From NCBI GenBank assembly GCA_016744875.1, contig JADGDL010000006.1:1-64000 (forward strand): a stretch of 64,000 nt of DNA, read 5' to 3'. Made by a program: the position numbers and the translations under genes. Shown piece after piece: positions 9,098 through 17,130 of the stretch. The notes under the pieces are model-generated. The model did no database searches. It saw only the letters and a program-made list of their open reading frames with translations, and had not been told where the DNA came from. Numbering within the stretch: the first letter of the stretch is position 1; each line of letters begins with the position of its first letter. Source of the stretch: Sulfurovum sp. (GTDB lineage: Bacteria > Campylobacterota > Campylobacteria > Campylobacterales > Sulfurovaceae).

Positions 9098-9766
9098 TCA
9101 GAGAGAAAATCTCTTATTATCAACACTGTTGGTCTCAAGTATTTTATGAAGTGCAACTTCATTCATGATCATCACTTTGTGATCTTCTATACGTATAATA
9201 TTTTCTTTTTTCAACTTAGTCAAAATACGGGAGAGCGTTTCTGGAGTAATATTCAATATAGCTGCTATTTCGGTATTTTTAAGGCGTTCAAAAATGCTTG
9301 GATTTGAGTAGAGTATATCTGCTATCTTTGCTTCAGAAGAGTAAACCGTCTCTTTATGCAACAAGTCGGAAAGCAACTTCATTCTTTTTGCCATAGCTTT
9401 TACAAGTGCTTTAGAAAATGAAGTATTTTCTAAACAGGCATGAAACTTCTCTAAAGGGAGAAGACCTATATATCCATCTGTAAGTAATTCACAGGTCGCA
9501 GGAAAAGGAATCCCTTCAAAGGCAACAAAAAGTGCAACCGCCTGGGGTGCTTCAAAATTATGCATATGTATCTGCCTACCTTTGGGAGCAGTTTTATAGA
9601 GTTTTACTGACCCTTCAAGTAATATATAGAGATATTTACTCTCATCACCTTCATAAAAGACGATACTGTCTTTATCATACTGATGAATATGTACATCTGC
9701 CTGTAATTTCGCTAGTTGTATGTCATTGAGTGCAGAAAAAAGTGGCAAGTCTTTAAGTGTAAACAT
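9098..9766 (-). CDS. Crp/Fnr-family transcription regulator
   Basis: A 222-residue regulator. An N-terminal cyclic-nucleotide-binding-like beta barrel (about 5-115) is followed by a long dimer helix (about 115-140) and a C-terminal winged helix (about 145-205). The recognition helix reads TPETLSRILTKL, with E176, S179 and R180 in the E-x2-S-R pattern that reads TTGAT half-sites in FNR. There is no FNR-type cysteine cluster (only C92 and C111), so it is not an oxygen-sensing Fe-S FNR. A DNR/NssR-like sensor of nitrogen oxides is possible. It sits between nap and the siroheme/nor genes and has a perfect box just before its own start. Confidence 0.9.
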   Translation of the reverse strand: MFTLKDLPLFSALNDIQLAKLQADVHIHQYDKDSIVFYEGDESKYLYILLEGSVKLYKTAPKGRQIHMHNFEAPQAVALFVAFEGIPFPATCELLTDGYIGLLPLEKFHACLENTSFSKALVKAMAKRMKLLSDLLHKETVYSSEAKIADILYSNPSIFERLKNTEIAAILNITPETLSRILTKLKKENIIRIEDHKVMIMNEVALHKILETNSVDNKRFSL

Positions 9767-9778
9767 AAATATGATCCC

Positions 9779-9792
9779 TTGATTTAAATCAA
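9779..9792 (-). promoter_or_regulatory. perfect FNR-type box immediately before the Crp/Fnr gene
   Basis: TTGATTTAAATCAA is a full palindrome matching TTGAT-N4-ATCAA. It lies only 13-26 bp upstream of the start codon, next to the ribosome binding site. That is too close for class II activation, since the -10 would fall inside the gene. The position suggests that the protein represses its own transcription. Confidence 0.75.
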
Positions 9793-9850
9793 TTAAATTA
9801 TACCATAGGAACCTAACATAGATAAAAAATTATGATACCTCAATAAAAAA

Positions 9851-10417
9851 TCACTTAAAATATTTTCTAAAGTACTCCCCTACCAATGAATCAAAATATT
9901 GCATACGCTCTTTTCCTTTTGGCATACTCACACGCAAAGATCTCATTTTACTTAAAAATGCACCCACATTCTCTGGGATGATCTTTTCAAAGTGCTGGCG
10001 TATATGCTTTGCAAAAGCCGGTGATGCACCCCCTGTGGAAAAGGCTATGGTAAGATCCTCTTTTTTTACATACGAAGGGAAGATAAAATCACAATATGCT
10101 GTATTGTCCACAGAATTCACAAGGATCCTACTGCCTCTTGATTCTGCATAGACCACTTTGTGCAATGTAACCGTATTTGTGGCTACGATAACAATGTCAA
10201 AGCCTTCTATATCCCCTTTTTGATAAGCTCTTTGCTCTAAAGTGAGCTGATGTTCTTCTATCAAACTCAGGGCTGATTCTTCCACCTTAAGCGCTATCAC
10301 TGTGATCTCTGTTGTAAAATCGATCAATTTTTCAAGTTTTTCTGTAGCGATAGGACCAGCACCGATGACCAATACTTTCAGCTCCTCCATATCCATAAAC
10401 ATAGGAAAATAGGACAT
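9851..10417 (-). CDS. precorrin-2 dehydrogenase / sirohydrochlorin ferrochelatase (Met8-like)
   Basis: A 188-residue protein corresponding to the N-terminal half of CysG. It has an NAD-binding Rossmann start (VLVIGAGPIATEKLEKLIDF), the FDIVIVATNT segment and the central FSTGGASPAFAKHIRQH motif typical of siroheme synthase. It converts precorrin-2 to sirohydrochlorin and may insert iron to give siroheme. Its start overlaps the cobA stop by one base. Siroheme serves sulfite or nitrite reductases and is also the precursor of heme d1 for cytochrome cd1 nitrite reductase. Neither enzyme is in the window. Confidence 0.9.
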   Translation of the reverse strand: MSYFPMFMDMEELKVLVIGAGPIATEKLEKLIDFTTEITVIALKVEESALSLIEEHQLTLEQRAYQKGDIEGFDIVIVATNTVTLHKVVYAESRGSRILVNSVDNTAYCDFIFPSYVKKEDLTIAFSTGGASPAFAKHIRQHFEKIIPENVGAFLSKMRSLRVSMPKGKERMQYFDSLVGEYFRKYFK

Positions 10418-11148
10418 TAATGTACTCTCATCAATGCTTCTCTCACCTTCACAACTTCACCTACGACGATAAGTGCAGGAGTAGGCAGATCTTTTGCTTC
10501 TTCATAAATGTTTTCGAGTGTAGAGATCACAACCTTTTCATCGTCTAAAGTACCTCTGCTGATTACAGCAACCGGATAAGATGCAGGTTTTCCAATCGCC
10601 ATAAGTTCGGTAGAGATCTTTTTTAACTGATGCAAACCCATTAAAAATATAATGGTCTCATCTTGTCTAAAAGAGTTCCAGTCAAGTTGTGCATACCCTT
10701 TCTGTGGTGCTTCATAACCAGTAACCACACGAAAAGAGACAGACTTTCCTCTATGGGTTATAGGTATATTTGCCATCTCCGGCACAGCGATAGCTGATGT
10801 TATCCCAGGAATAAACGCAAACTCTACGCCTCTGGCAGCCAAAAACAGTGCTTCTTCTCCACCACGCCCGAACACTACTGAGTCTCCACCTTTTAATCGT
10901 ACAACGACATCATGGAGTTGGGCTTTTTCATAGAGAAGTGCATTGATCTGATCTTGGGGTAAAATATGATGTTTATCTTCTTTACCTACATAGATACACT
11001 CACACGAGGATTTAGCTTCTTTAAGAATATTAGGATTTACAAGTCTGTCGTAGATAATAACATCTGCTTCTTGCACTACACGGAGCGCTTTCAATGTCAG
11101 TAATTCCATATCTCCTGGACCGGCTCCTGTCAAATATACTTTTCCCAT
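10417..11148 (-). CDS. cobA: uroporphyrinogen-III C-methyltransferase
   Basis: A 243-residue SAM-dependent methyltransferase of the tetrapyrrole family. It shows the N-terminal VYLTGAGPGDMELLTLKAL motif, the VVRLKGGDSVVFGRGGEEA signature and GITSAIAVPEMANIPITHRG. It methylates uroporphyrinogen III at C-2 and C-7 to precorrin-2, the substrate of the next gene. Together the two replace the fused CysG. It overlaps nsrR by one base, so siroheme synthesis here is co-transcribed with an NO-responsive regulator. Confidence 0.95.
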   Translation of the reverse strand: MGKVYLTGAGPGDMELLTLKALRVVQEADVIIYDRLVNPNILKEAKSSCECIYVGKEDKHHILPQDQINALLYEKAQLHDVVVRLKGGDSVVFGRGGEEALFLAARGVEFAFIPGITSAIAVPEMANIPITHRGKSVSFRVVTGYEAPQKGYAQLDWNSFRQDETIIFLMGLHQLKKISTELMAIGKPASYPVAVISRGTLDDEKVVISTLENIYEEAKDLPTPALIVVGEVVKVREALMRVH

Positions 11149-11561
11149 TATATTTTATTCCCTTCTGCAGCAATACTTTCAATCGTTGATTCTTTAAACA
11201 TCTTTTGCAATTGTATTTTAGATTTTATCCATTTATCATGTAAGGCACATTTTTGTTTTGCATTACAAGAATCTATACCAAGAATACATTCTTCATCTTT
11301 GATGGAGTCATTAAACAACTCTAAAATATCTCCCACGGTGATCTCTGATGCGGGTCTTAGAAATTTATATCCACCCTCACGACCTCTTATAGATTCTATA
11401 AAACCAACCCTAACAAGTTCAGTCATAATTTTTGTTAAAAACTTATAGGGTATTTTCAAATTATCCGATAGTTCTTTTGCACTAATTAGTGTCGTATCTT
11501 TGTGATTGACCATATTTGCCAAAATTCGTATAGTATATTTTGAAGTATTACTTAAATGCAT
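11148..11561 (-). CDS. nsrR: Rrf2-family regulator, NsrR-like NO sensor
   Basis: A 137-residue Rrf2 protein. The N-terminal winged helix (1-65) includes the RGREGGYKFLRP wing. Three cysteines that would ligate a cluster are C92, C99 and C105 (CX6CX5C), close to the NsrR/IscR arrangement. NsrR holds an Fe-S cluster that is destroyed by NO, releasing repression of NO-detoxifying genes. The gene is divergent from norC, and two CTAC-N6-GTAG palindromes lie in the shared promoter region. IscR or another Rrf2 member is the alternative. The norC neighbour favours NsrR. Confidence 0.85.
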   Translation of the reverse strand: MHLSNTSKYTIRILANMVNHKDTTLISAKELSDNLKIPYKFLTKIMTELVRVGFIESIRGREGGYKFLRPASEITVGDILELFNDSIKDEECILGIDSCNAKQKCALHDKWIKSKIQLQKMFKESTIESIAAEGNKI

Positions 11562-11625
11562 AGTGTTCCTTTTAGCATTCTAATACATAGTTGTATCGCA
11601 TTTTAGATTAAGATATATTTAATTA

Positions 11626-11639
11626 CTACCCTAAGGTAG
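11626..11639. promoter_or_regulatory. operator 1 between nsrR and norC
   Basis: CTACCCTAAGGTAG, a CTAC-N6-GTAG palindrome flanked by ATTA and AATT. It lies about 65 bp upstream of the nsrR start and resembles operator 2 in arms and flanks. Probable NsrR binding site, inferred from duplication and context. Confidence 0.6.
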
Positions 11640-11670
11640 AATTAAATATTATCCTGATACCATTTTAATA

Positions 11671-11684
11671 CTACTTAGGCGTAG
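11671..11684. promoter_or_regulatory. operator 2 upstream of norC
   Basis: CTACTTAGGCGTAG, the second CTAC-N6-GTAG copy, again followed by AATT. Its centre is 45 bp from operator 1 and its right edge is 21 bp before the norC start. That position suits a repressor blocking norC transcription. Confidence 0.6.
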
Positions 11685-11705
11685 AATTTAAAAAAGGATA
11701 ATCTT

Positions 11706-12152
11706 ATGACTGAACGTATAACGAAAAGTATGGCCAAGAATATTTATTATGGCGGCGGTATGTTCGCAATATTGGTATTTGCAGGTCTCACTTTTGATAC
11801 TATTAAACAGATACCAGAACGATCGAATCAAGCTACAATGACTGAATCTGTTGTCCACGGTAAAGCATTATGGGAAAAAAACAACTGTGTAGGTTGCCAC
11901 ACTATTTTAGGAGAAGGAGCATATTTTGCACCTGAACTAGGGAATGTATTTCAACGTAGAGGTGCTTCTGATGAAACAACCTTTAAAGCATATATGTTAG
12001 GTTGGATGGCTTCACAACCATTGGCTATTCCCGACAGAAGAAAAATGCCGCAGTTTAATTTAACTGAAAAAGAAGTGAATGCAATGTCAGATTTCTTAAT
12101 TTGGACATCTAAAGTTGACACTAATGAGTGGCCACCAACCATTGAAGGATAG
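11706..12152 (+). CDS. norC: NorC, cytochrome c subunit of nitric oxide reductase
   Basis: A 148-residue membrane-anchored monoheme cytochrome c. One N-terminal membrane helix (about 13-32) is followed by the heme motif CVGCH (61-65) and a likely axial methionine M114 in RRKMPQF. It passes electrons from the bc1/cytochrome c pool to NorB for 2 NO to N2O. A ribosome binding site (AAAAGGAT) precedes the start. First gene of the nor operon, eight bases before norB, with NsrR-like operators upstream. Confidence 0.97.
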   Translation: MTERITKSMAKNIYYGGGMFAILVFAGLTFDTIKQIPERSNQATMTESVVHGKALWEKNNCVGCHTILGEGAYFAPELGNVFQRRGASDETTFKAYMLGWMASQPLAIPDRRKMPQFNLTEKEVNAMSDFLIWTSKVDTNEWPPTIEG

Positions 12153-12160
12153 GAGATAGT

Positions 12161-13534
12161 ATGAAATACACATCACAAATGGTCGCAAAACCATATTTTA
12201 TTTTTGCATTGATCCTCCTTGCAGGAGAGATTTTATTTGGTCTGCTTATGGCCATACAGTATTTGTTTGGAGATTTTTTATTTCCACTCATTCCATTTAA
12301 CGTACTTAGAATGGTACACACAAACTTACTCATAGTACTTATCTTATTTGGATTTATGGGTGCGTCTTACTACCTCATACCTGAAGAATCAGAGAGCGAA
12401 CTTTGGAGTCCCAAATTAGCCATTATCACCTTTTGGGTGTTTGCAGCAGCAGGTGTAGCAACTATATTGGGTTATCTTTTTGTTCCCTATGCAGAACTCA
12501 CAGAACTTACCTTTAACAACCTTTTACCAACCATGGGACGGGAGTTTCTAGAGCAACCCTTACCTACAAAACTTGGTATTGTGTTAGTTGTGGTCTCTTA
12601 TATTGTCAACGTCACTATGACTGTGATATTGGGAAGAAAAACAGTTGTTACTCTCGTGTTGCTTACAGGATTGTGGTTTATGGCTGTCTTTTTCCTTCTC
12701 GCTTTTTACGTGCCTGAAAACCTTGTCTTAGATAAGTTTTTGTGGTGGTTCACTGTTCACCTATGGGTTGAAGCAACTTGGGAGCTTATCTTGGGTGCTA
12801 TCTTGGCCTTTGTACTGATCAAAGTAACCGGTGTAGATAGAGAACATATCGACAAATGGCTATACCTTATCATTGCAATGACGATGGTATCTGGTATTTT
12901 AGGTACAGGACACCACTTCTTCTACATTGGTGCACCTGAGTACTGGTTATGGATAGGATCTATCGCTTCTGCAGTTGAACCTTTACCATTCTTCCTAATG
13001 ATCCTCTTTGCCTTCTCCATGGCAAAAGAGAGAAAGATCCAACATGACAATGAGATGGCACTTACTTGGGCTAAGGGAACAGCAGTTATGGCATTCCTAG
13101 GTGCTGGTGTTTGGGGCTTCATGCACACACTGGCTCCTGTAAACATGTTTACCCATGGTACACAGCTCACAGCGGCACATGGTCACTTGTCATTTTATGG
13201 TGCATATATTATGGTCATTTTCACGATCGTCTCGTATGCAATGCCTATCTTAAGAGGCCGTCCACATGGAAACTCAAAAAAAGCACAAGGCGTAGAGCTT
13301 AAATCTTTTTGGATGATGAACATCGGTATGTTAGGACTTACACTTTCTCTAACAGCAGCAGGTATCACGCAGATATTTGACCAGAGAGTTGGAACTGAGC
13401 TACTAGGATTTATGGAGTCACAAGCATCTATCGCTGGTATTTACACTGTACGTGCTGCATTTGGACTTCTGGTCTTTGTAGGACTCATCACTTATTTTGC
13501 TTCTTTCTTTTTTAAAGAAGAGCAAGTAGCTTAG
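12161..13534 (+). CDS. norB: NorB, catalytic subunit of nitric oxide reductase (cNOR)
   Basis: A 457-residue heme-copper-oxidase-family membrane protein with about twelve helices, the usual cNOR length. Heme and FeB ligands are recognisable: the MVHTNLL histidine, HLWVEATWEL with the conserved histidine and glutamate, TGHHFFYIG, and the AAHGHLSFYG pair near the C-terminus. It lacks the long quinol-oxidising N-terminal extension of qNOR, in agreement with the separate NorC. It reduces NO to N2O at the inner membrane. Confidence 0.97.
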   Translation: MKYTSQMVAKPYFIFALILLAGEILFGLLMAIQYLFGDFLFPLIPFNVLRMVHTNLLIVLILFGFMGASYYLIPEESESELWSPKLAIITFWVFAAAGVATILGYLFVPYAELTELTFNNLLPTMGREFLEQPLPTKLGIVLVVVSYIVNVTMTVILGRKTVVTLVLLTGLWFMAVFFLLAFYVPENLVLDKFLWWFTVHLWVEATWELILGAILAFVLIKVTGVDREHIDKWLYLIIAMTMVSGILGTGHHFFYIGAPEYWLWIGSIASAVEPLPFFLMILFAFSMAKERKIQHDNEMALTWAKGTAVMAFLGAGVWGFMHTLAPVNMFTHGTQLTAAHGHLSFYGAYIMVIFTIVSYAMPILRGRPHGNSKKAQGVELKSFWMMNIGMLGLTLSLTAAGITQIFDQRVGTELLGFMESQASIAGIYTVRAAFGLLVFVGLITYFASFFFKEEQVA

Positions 13535-13541
13535 GGTTAAA

Positions 13542-15335
13542 ATGCTTCATTATTGGCTTGAGTTTGAAGAGAGTATTGGTAAAGCCTGGGATAAGTATCT
13601 CAACAAAAAAGTAAACAAGTTTCATGAAAATGAGCGTGTTTACTTTACTGATATTTCAAAATCACTCACCATTTTTCACCATCTTTTAGGTGGTGAACAA
13701 GGTAAAGAGCTACATGTAACTGACAAACGATTTGTCGATACTTCCCGAACGCTACTTCAAAAAGTATCATTTTTAGGTAAAGAGTTTTACCTAACATGGC
13801 AAGATGAAAAGTCTATCTACCTACCCGCATCATTTGCATACTTTCCAACAAAAGAACAAAACGAAATGCTTTACTATTGGCTTGTAGCCATGGTCACTAA
13901 AGTTGATATAAACAGTCATAATCTTAAAGAACAAAATAGCCAAGCTGTAACAGATCTAACCTCTAAATACAATGGATTTGAAGAGTTCTATAAAAGTGCT
14001 ACGCAGTATTTAAGTGAACAGTTTGAACAATTGTCATTTATTAACTCTTTAGAAGAAAAGAACAATGAAGATTTAATCAATGATCACCCAAATCCTTTAT
14101 GGATCTATCCTCCCATACTATCTAACAATAAAACCAGTAATTCTGATGAGGCAGAAGATATCCAGCGAGAGCAAGATAAAGATAAAACGGATACGCTTGA
14201 GATGAAAAAACAGAGTAATCAGATGGATGATGACAAAGAAACCGATGGGTTTTTGGCTTTTTTACCTGAATCTCTTATGAGTATCTTTGAACAAGTTAAT
14301 ATAGACAGGATGGAAGATGACAGTTTTGATGAAGATGCCTTGTACCATGCTGAAGACCTTGATGAGATCACCATAGGGAAAAAACAGGCCAACCTCTCTT
14401 CTAGGATTAAAATGGATCTAGATCTTCAACCGGACATGACTGAGATCTACCCTCTTGGGAAAGGGCATCTCATTGATGAGTGGGATTATAGAAAGAGTGA
14501 CTACCTCATCAACTATGTCCGTATTAAACCGCAGGTCACACTCAACGTTACACCTATAGAGTTACCCAAAAGGTTAAAGAAGACCGTCAAAAAGATCCAG
14601 GGAGAGTTAGACCTGCTTGAACTAGACAGGATCAAAAATGACAAGCTCCCCTACGGTGATGAAATCAACATGGACACTTGGATAGACTATAAAGGACACT
14701 TCAACAAGTCCATGCACCATCAAAACTTCTATACCACATATGAGAAAAAAACAAGAGACATGGCAACACTTATTTTGGCAGATGTTTCGCTCTCCACTGA
14801 AGGAGGTATTACCCAGGATGTACGTATTATCGATGTGATAAAAGATGGACTTATAGTCTTCTCCGAAGCCTTAGAAAAACTGCAGGATAAATTTGCCATT
14901 TATTCTTTTTCATCTTTGCAAAATAAAAAGGTCTATTTTAATATCATTAAGAATTTTAATGACAAATATTCTGACCTTATTCGAGGTCGTATAGACACTA
15001 TGCAGCCTCAGTACTATACAAGGCTTGGTGCTGCCGTACGGGAGTCTGCCAAAATTCTGGACAAACAACAATCTGCCAACAAGCTCCTGCTCATCATCAG
15101 TGACGGGAAACCAAATGATGAGGACAGATATGATGGACGATATGGTATTGAAGACACGAAAAAAGCCATAGAAGAAGTGAAAAAAAAGGGCATTACGCCT
15201 TTTTGTATCACCGTTGACCTGGATTCTAAAGAGTATCTTTCTTACCTCTTTGGCAGAAATGGTTTTGCAGTGGTAAGAGATGGTCAAAAACTACCAAAAG
15301 TCATACCCGAAGTCTATATCAATTTAACGAAATAA
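13542..15335 (+). CDS. norD: NorD, von Willebrand A-domain assembly protein
   Basis: A 597-residue soluble protein. A central acidic, low-complexity stretch (about 200-270) separates the N-terminal region from a C-terminal von Willebrand A domain with the metal site D414-V-S416-L-S418. NorD works with the MoxR-type ATPase NorQ to mature NorB, probably by inserting the non-heme iron. Starts seven bases after norB. Here norD precedes norQ, the reverse of the Paracoccus norCBQDEF order. Confidence 0.93.
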   Translation: MLHYWLEFEESIGKAWDKYLNKKVNKFHENERVYFTDISKSLTIFHHLLGGEQGKELHVTDKRFVDTSRTLLQKVSFLGKEFYLTWQDEKSIYLPASFAYFPTKEQNEMLYYWLVAMVTKVDINSHNLKEQNSQAVTDLTSKYNGFEEFYKSATQYLSEQFEQLSFINSLEEKNNEDLINDHPNPLWIYPPILSNNKTSNSDEAEDIQREQDKDKTDTLEMKKQSNQMDDDKETDGFLAFLPESLMSIFEQVNIDRMEDDSFDEDALYHAEDLDEITIGKKQANLSSRIKMDLDLQPDMTEIYPLGKGHLIDEWDYRKSDYLINYVRIKPQVTLNVTPIELPKRLKKTVKKIQGELDLLELDRIKNDKLPYGDEINMDTWIDYKGHFNKSMHHQNFYTTYEKKTRDMATLILADVSLSTEGGITQDVRIIDVIKDGLIVFSEALEKLQDKFAIYSFSSLQNKKVYFNIIKNFNDKYSDLIRGRIDTMQPQYYTRLGAAVRESAKILDKQQSANKLLLIISDGKPNDEDRYDGRYGIEDTKKAIEEVKKKGITPFCITVDLDSKEYLSYLFGRNGFAVVRDGQKLPKVIPEVYINLTK

Positions 15336-15347
15336 TAAAGGAAACAA

Positions 15348-16139
15348 ATGTCAAATATATATTATTTACCTCAGGGCAATGAAGTCGAGTTATTTAAAGC
15401 ATCCGCAGGGATGAACCTCCCTGTACTTATCAAAGGTCCTACAGGCTGTGGTAAAACACGATTTATAGAGTACATGGGAGAAAAGTTAAAGAGAGATGTC
15501 TACACGGTGGTCTGTCATGATGACCTTTCAGCGGCCGATTTGCTAGGTCGTCACCTCATCGATGAAAACGGAACCTACTGGCAGGACGGGCCTTTAACCA
15601 AAGCAGTAAGAGAGGGCGGGATCTGTTACCTTGATGAAATTATTGAAGCCAGAAAAGATACGACCGTGGTGTTGCACTCTTTGGCAGATTACCGTCGGGT
15701 ATTACCCATAGATAGAACCGGAGAGCTGATAGAAGCCCATCCTGACTTTATGCTAGTAGTCTCGTATAATCCGGGATATCAAAATGTTTTAAAAGGTATG
15801 AAACCCAGTACCAAACAGCGTTTCATCTCTTTAGAGTTCAATTATCCGCAACCTGACACGGAAAAAAGTATTATCATTGAAGAGAGTGGTATAGATGATG
15901 CTACTGCACAAAAGCTTGTCTCTATCGCTGGGGACATACGTAATCTGAGTGATACAGACATTCAAGAAGCTGTTTCTACAAGACTCCTTGTTTACTCAGC
16001 AAAACTCATGGTAAAAGGTTTTGATCCTTACCAAGCCTGTATACATACCATCGTTCAGTCATTAAGTGATGAAGATGAAGTATTGGAAGTTTTAGAAAAA
16101 CTTGTTGGTCTATATTTTACAAAAAACCAAGATGCCTAA
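15348..16139 (+). CDS. norQ: NorQ, MoxR-type AAA+ ATPase
   Basis: A 263-residue AAA+ protein with Walker A at about 30-37 (GPTGCGKT) and Walker B GICYLDEI (91-98). The VVSYNPGYQ sensor-1 segment and ...STRLLVYSAKL follow. It couples ATP hydrolysis to the activation of NorCB together with the von Willebrand protein NorD. It starts twelve bases after norD, and its last codons overlap the norE start by eight bases. Confidence 0.95.
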   Translation: MSNIYYLPQGNEVELFKASAGMNLPVLIKGPTGCGKTRFIEYMGEKLKRDVYTVVCHDDLSAADLLGRHLIDENGTYWQDGPLTKAVREGGICYLDEIIEARKDTTVVLHSLADYRRVLPIDRTGELIEAHPDFMLVVSYNPGYQNVLKGMKPSTKQRFISLEFNYPQPDTEKSIIIEESGIDDATAQKLVSIAGDIRNLSDTDIQEAVSTRLLVYSAKLMVKGFDPYQACIHTIVQSLSDEDEVLEVLEKLVGLYFTKNQDA

Positions 16140-16731
16140 AAATATATCCATCAAAGAGCCCTATCCTCCTGGTGATTTTGCTATTTGGATCATTATCTAT
16201 GTTGAGTTACTTACATTTGGACTTTTATTTAGTGGGTATGCGTTTTCAAGAAGAGCAGATGTAGCACTCTTTAATGAGTCACAACTCTTACTCAATCAAA
16301 CTGCCGGTTTCATCAATACGCTTATTTTAATTACCAGCAGTTACTTTATTGTAAAAGCTGTTCAGAGTATTAAAAACATGCAACAAGAGACTCATATAGA
16401 AGCGAACCAGACTGCATCCAAATGGCTTTTAGCTGCTATGCTCTTAGGTGGTACATTTATAATCATCAAACTAGTCGAGTTTTCAGATATCTTCGCAGAA
16501 GGTATTACACTGAGTACCAATACATTTTATATGTTCTATCTTCTTTTAACCATGTTCCATTTTATGCATGTGTTGTTAGGTCTTATTATTTTAGGGAATA
16601 TTTATCAAAAAACAAAAAGACATGGTTATACAAAAGATGACCATATTGGTATGGAAACAGGTGCATCTTATTGGCACTTGGTTGATCTATTGTGGATCGT
16701 ACTGTTTCCACTTATTTATATCATAAGATAA
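16132..16731 (+). CDS. norE: NorE, cytochrome oxidase subunit III-like protein
   Basis: A 199-residue protein with five membrane segments of the heme-copper oxidase subunit III family. Recognisable parts are the MFYLLLTMFHFMHVLLGLI segment and GASYWHLVDLLWIVLFPLIY near the end. I place the start at the ATG at 16132, because the family begins near MPKNISIKEPYPPGDFAIW. An upstream in-frame ATG at 16102 would extend deep into norQ. NorE supports full NO reductase activity or stability in some denitrifiers; its exact role is unsettled. Confidence 0.9.
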   Translation: MPKNISIKEPYPPGDFAIWIIIYVELLTFGLLFSGYAFSRRADVALFNESQLLLNQTAGFINTLILITSSYFIVKAVQSIKNMQQETHIEANQTASKWLLAAMLLGGTFIIIKLVEFSDIFAEGITLSTNTFYMFYLLLTMFHFMHVLLGLIILGNIYQKTKRHGYTKDDHIGMETGASYWHLVDLLWIVLFPLIYIIR

Positions 16732-16740
16732 AGGCACAAA

Positions 16741-16836
16741 ATGACAAGAATTACAAGCGTTAAAATGCAGTGCAATAAATCACTAAATGATTTATGTAAA
16801 ATTCAGTACAGTGAGGCACTAAATGCCGAATCTTAA
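16741..16836 (+). CDS. possible 31-residue peptide between norE and norF
   Basis: An open frame encoding MTRITSVKMQCNKSLNDLC followed by KIQYSEALNAES, with two cysteines. An AAAGG ribosome binding site sits six bases before the ATG, nine bases after the norE stop. Its end overlaps the norF start by 14 bases, so its translation could be coupled to norF. No homologue is known to me. It may be a real small protein, a leader peptide or chance. Confidence 0.35.
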   Translation: MTRITSVKMQCNKSLNDLCKIQYSEALNAES

Positions 16837-17086
16837 AAACACACTGTTTCTAGTCTGGTTCACTTTAGTACTCCTTACTGTCTTTGCTTTTGTGTTAGGG
16901 TATTTAAACTATATCAATACAATTCTTGTTTTTGTTTTACTTGTCAGTACTTTTTTAAAGGGTCAACTTGTCATTGATTATTTTATGGGTCTAAGATCTG
17001 TCAAATTACGCTATAGACTTATCCCTACAGTTTGGCTATTTACAATGATCTCAATCATATCTATTACCTATTATCTGCCTATATAG
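16823..17086 (+). CDS. norF: NorF-like small membrane protein (COX4-type)
   Basis: An 87-residue protein with three membrane segments resembling the prokaryotic cytochrome c oxidase subunit IV family. The core GQLVIDYFMGLRSVKLRYR is typical of NorF-like proteins. A GTGAGG ribosome binding site lies before the start. In denitrifiers NorE and NorF are needed for best NO reductase activity, perhaps in assembly. It ends the nor operon and faces a gene on the other strand. Confidence 0.85.
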   Translation: MPNLKNTLFLVWFTLVLLTVFAFVLGYLNYINTILVFVLLVSTFLKGQLVIDYFMGLRSVKLRYRLIPTVWLFTMISIISITYYLPI

Positions 17087-17130
17087 AACGACCTCCTGCT
17101 TTTAAAGAAAACCTATCAATATGTCATTCT

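Noticed and set aside
9098..9766. Naming the regulator Fnr
   Set aside because: The N-terminal cysteine cluster required for an oxygen-sensing FNR is missing, so only the superfamily is given.
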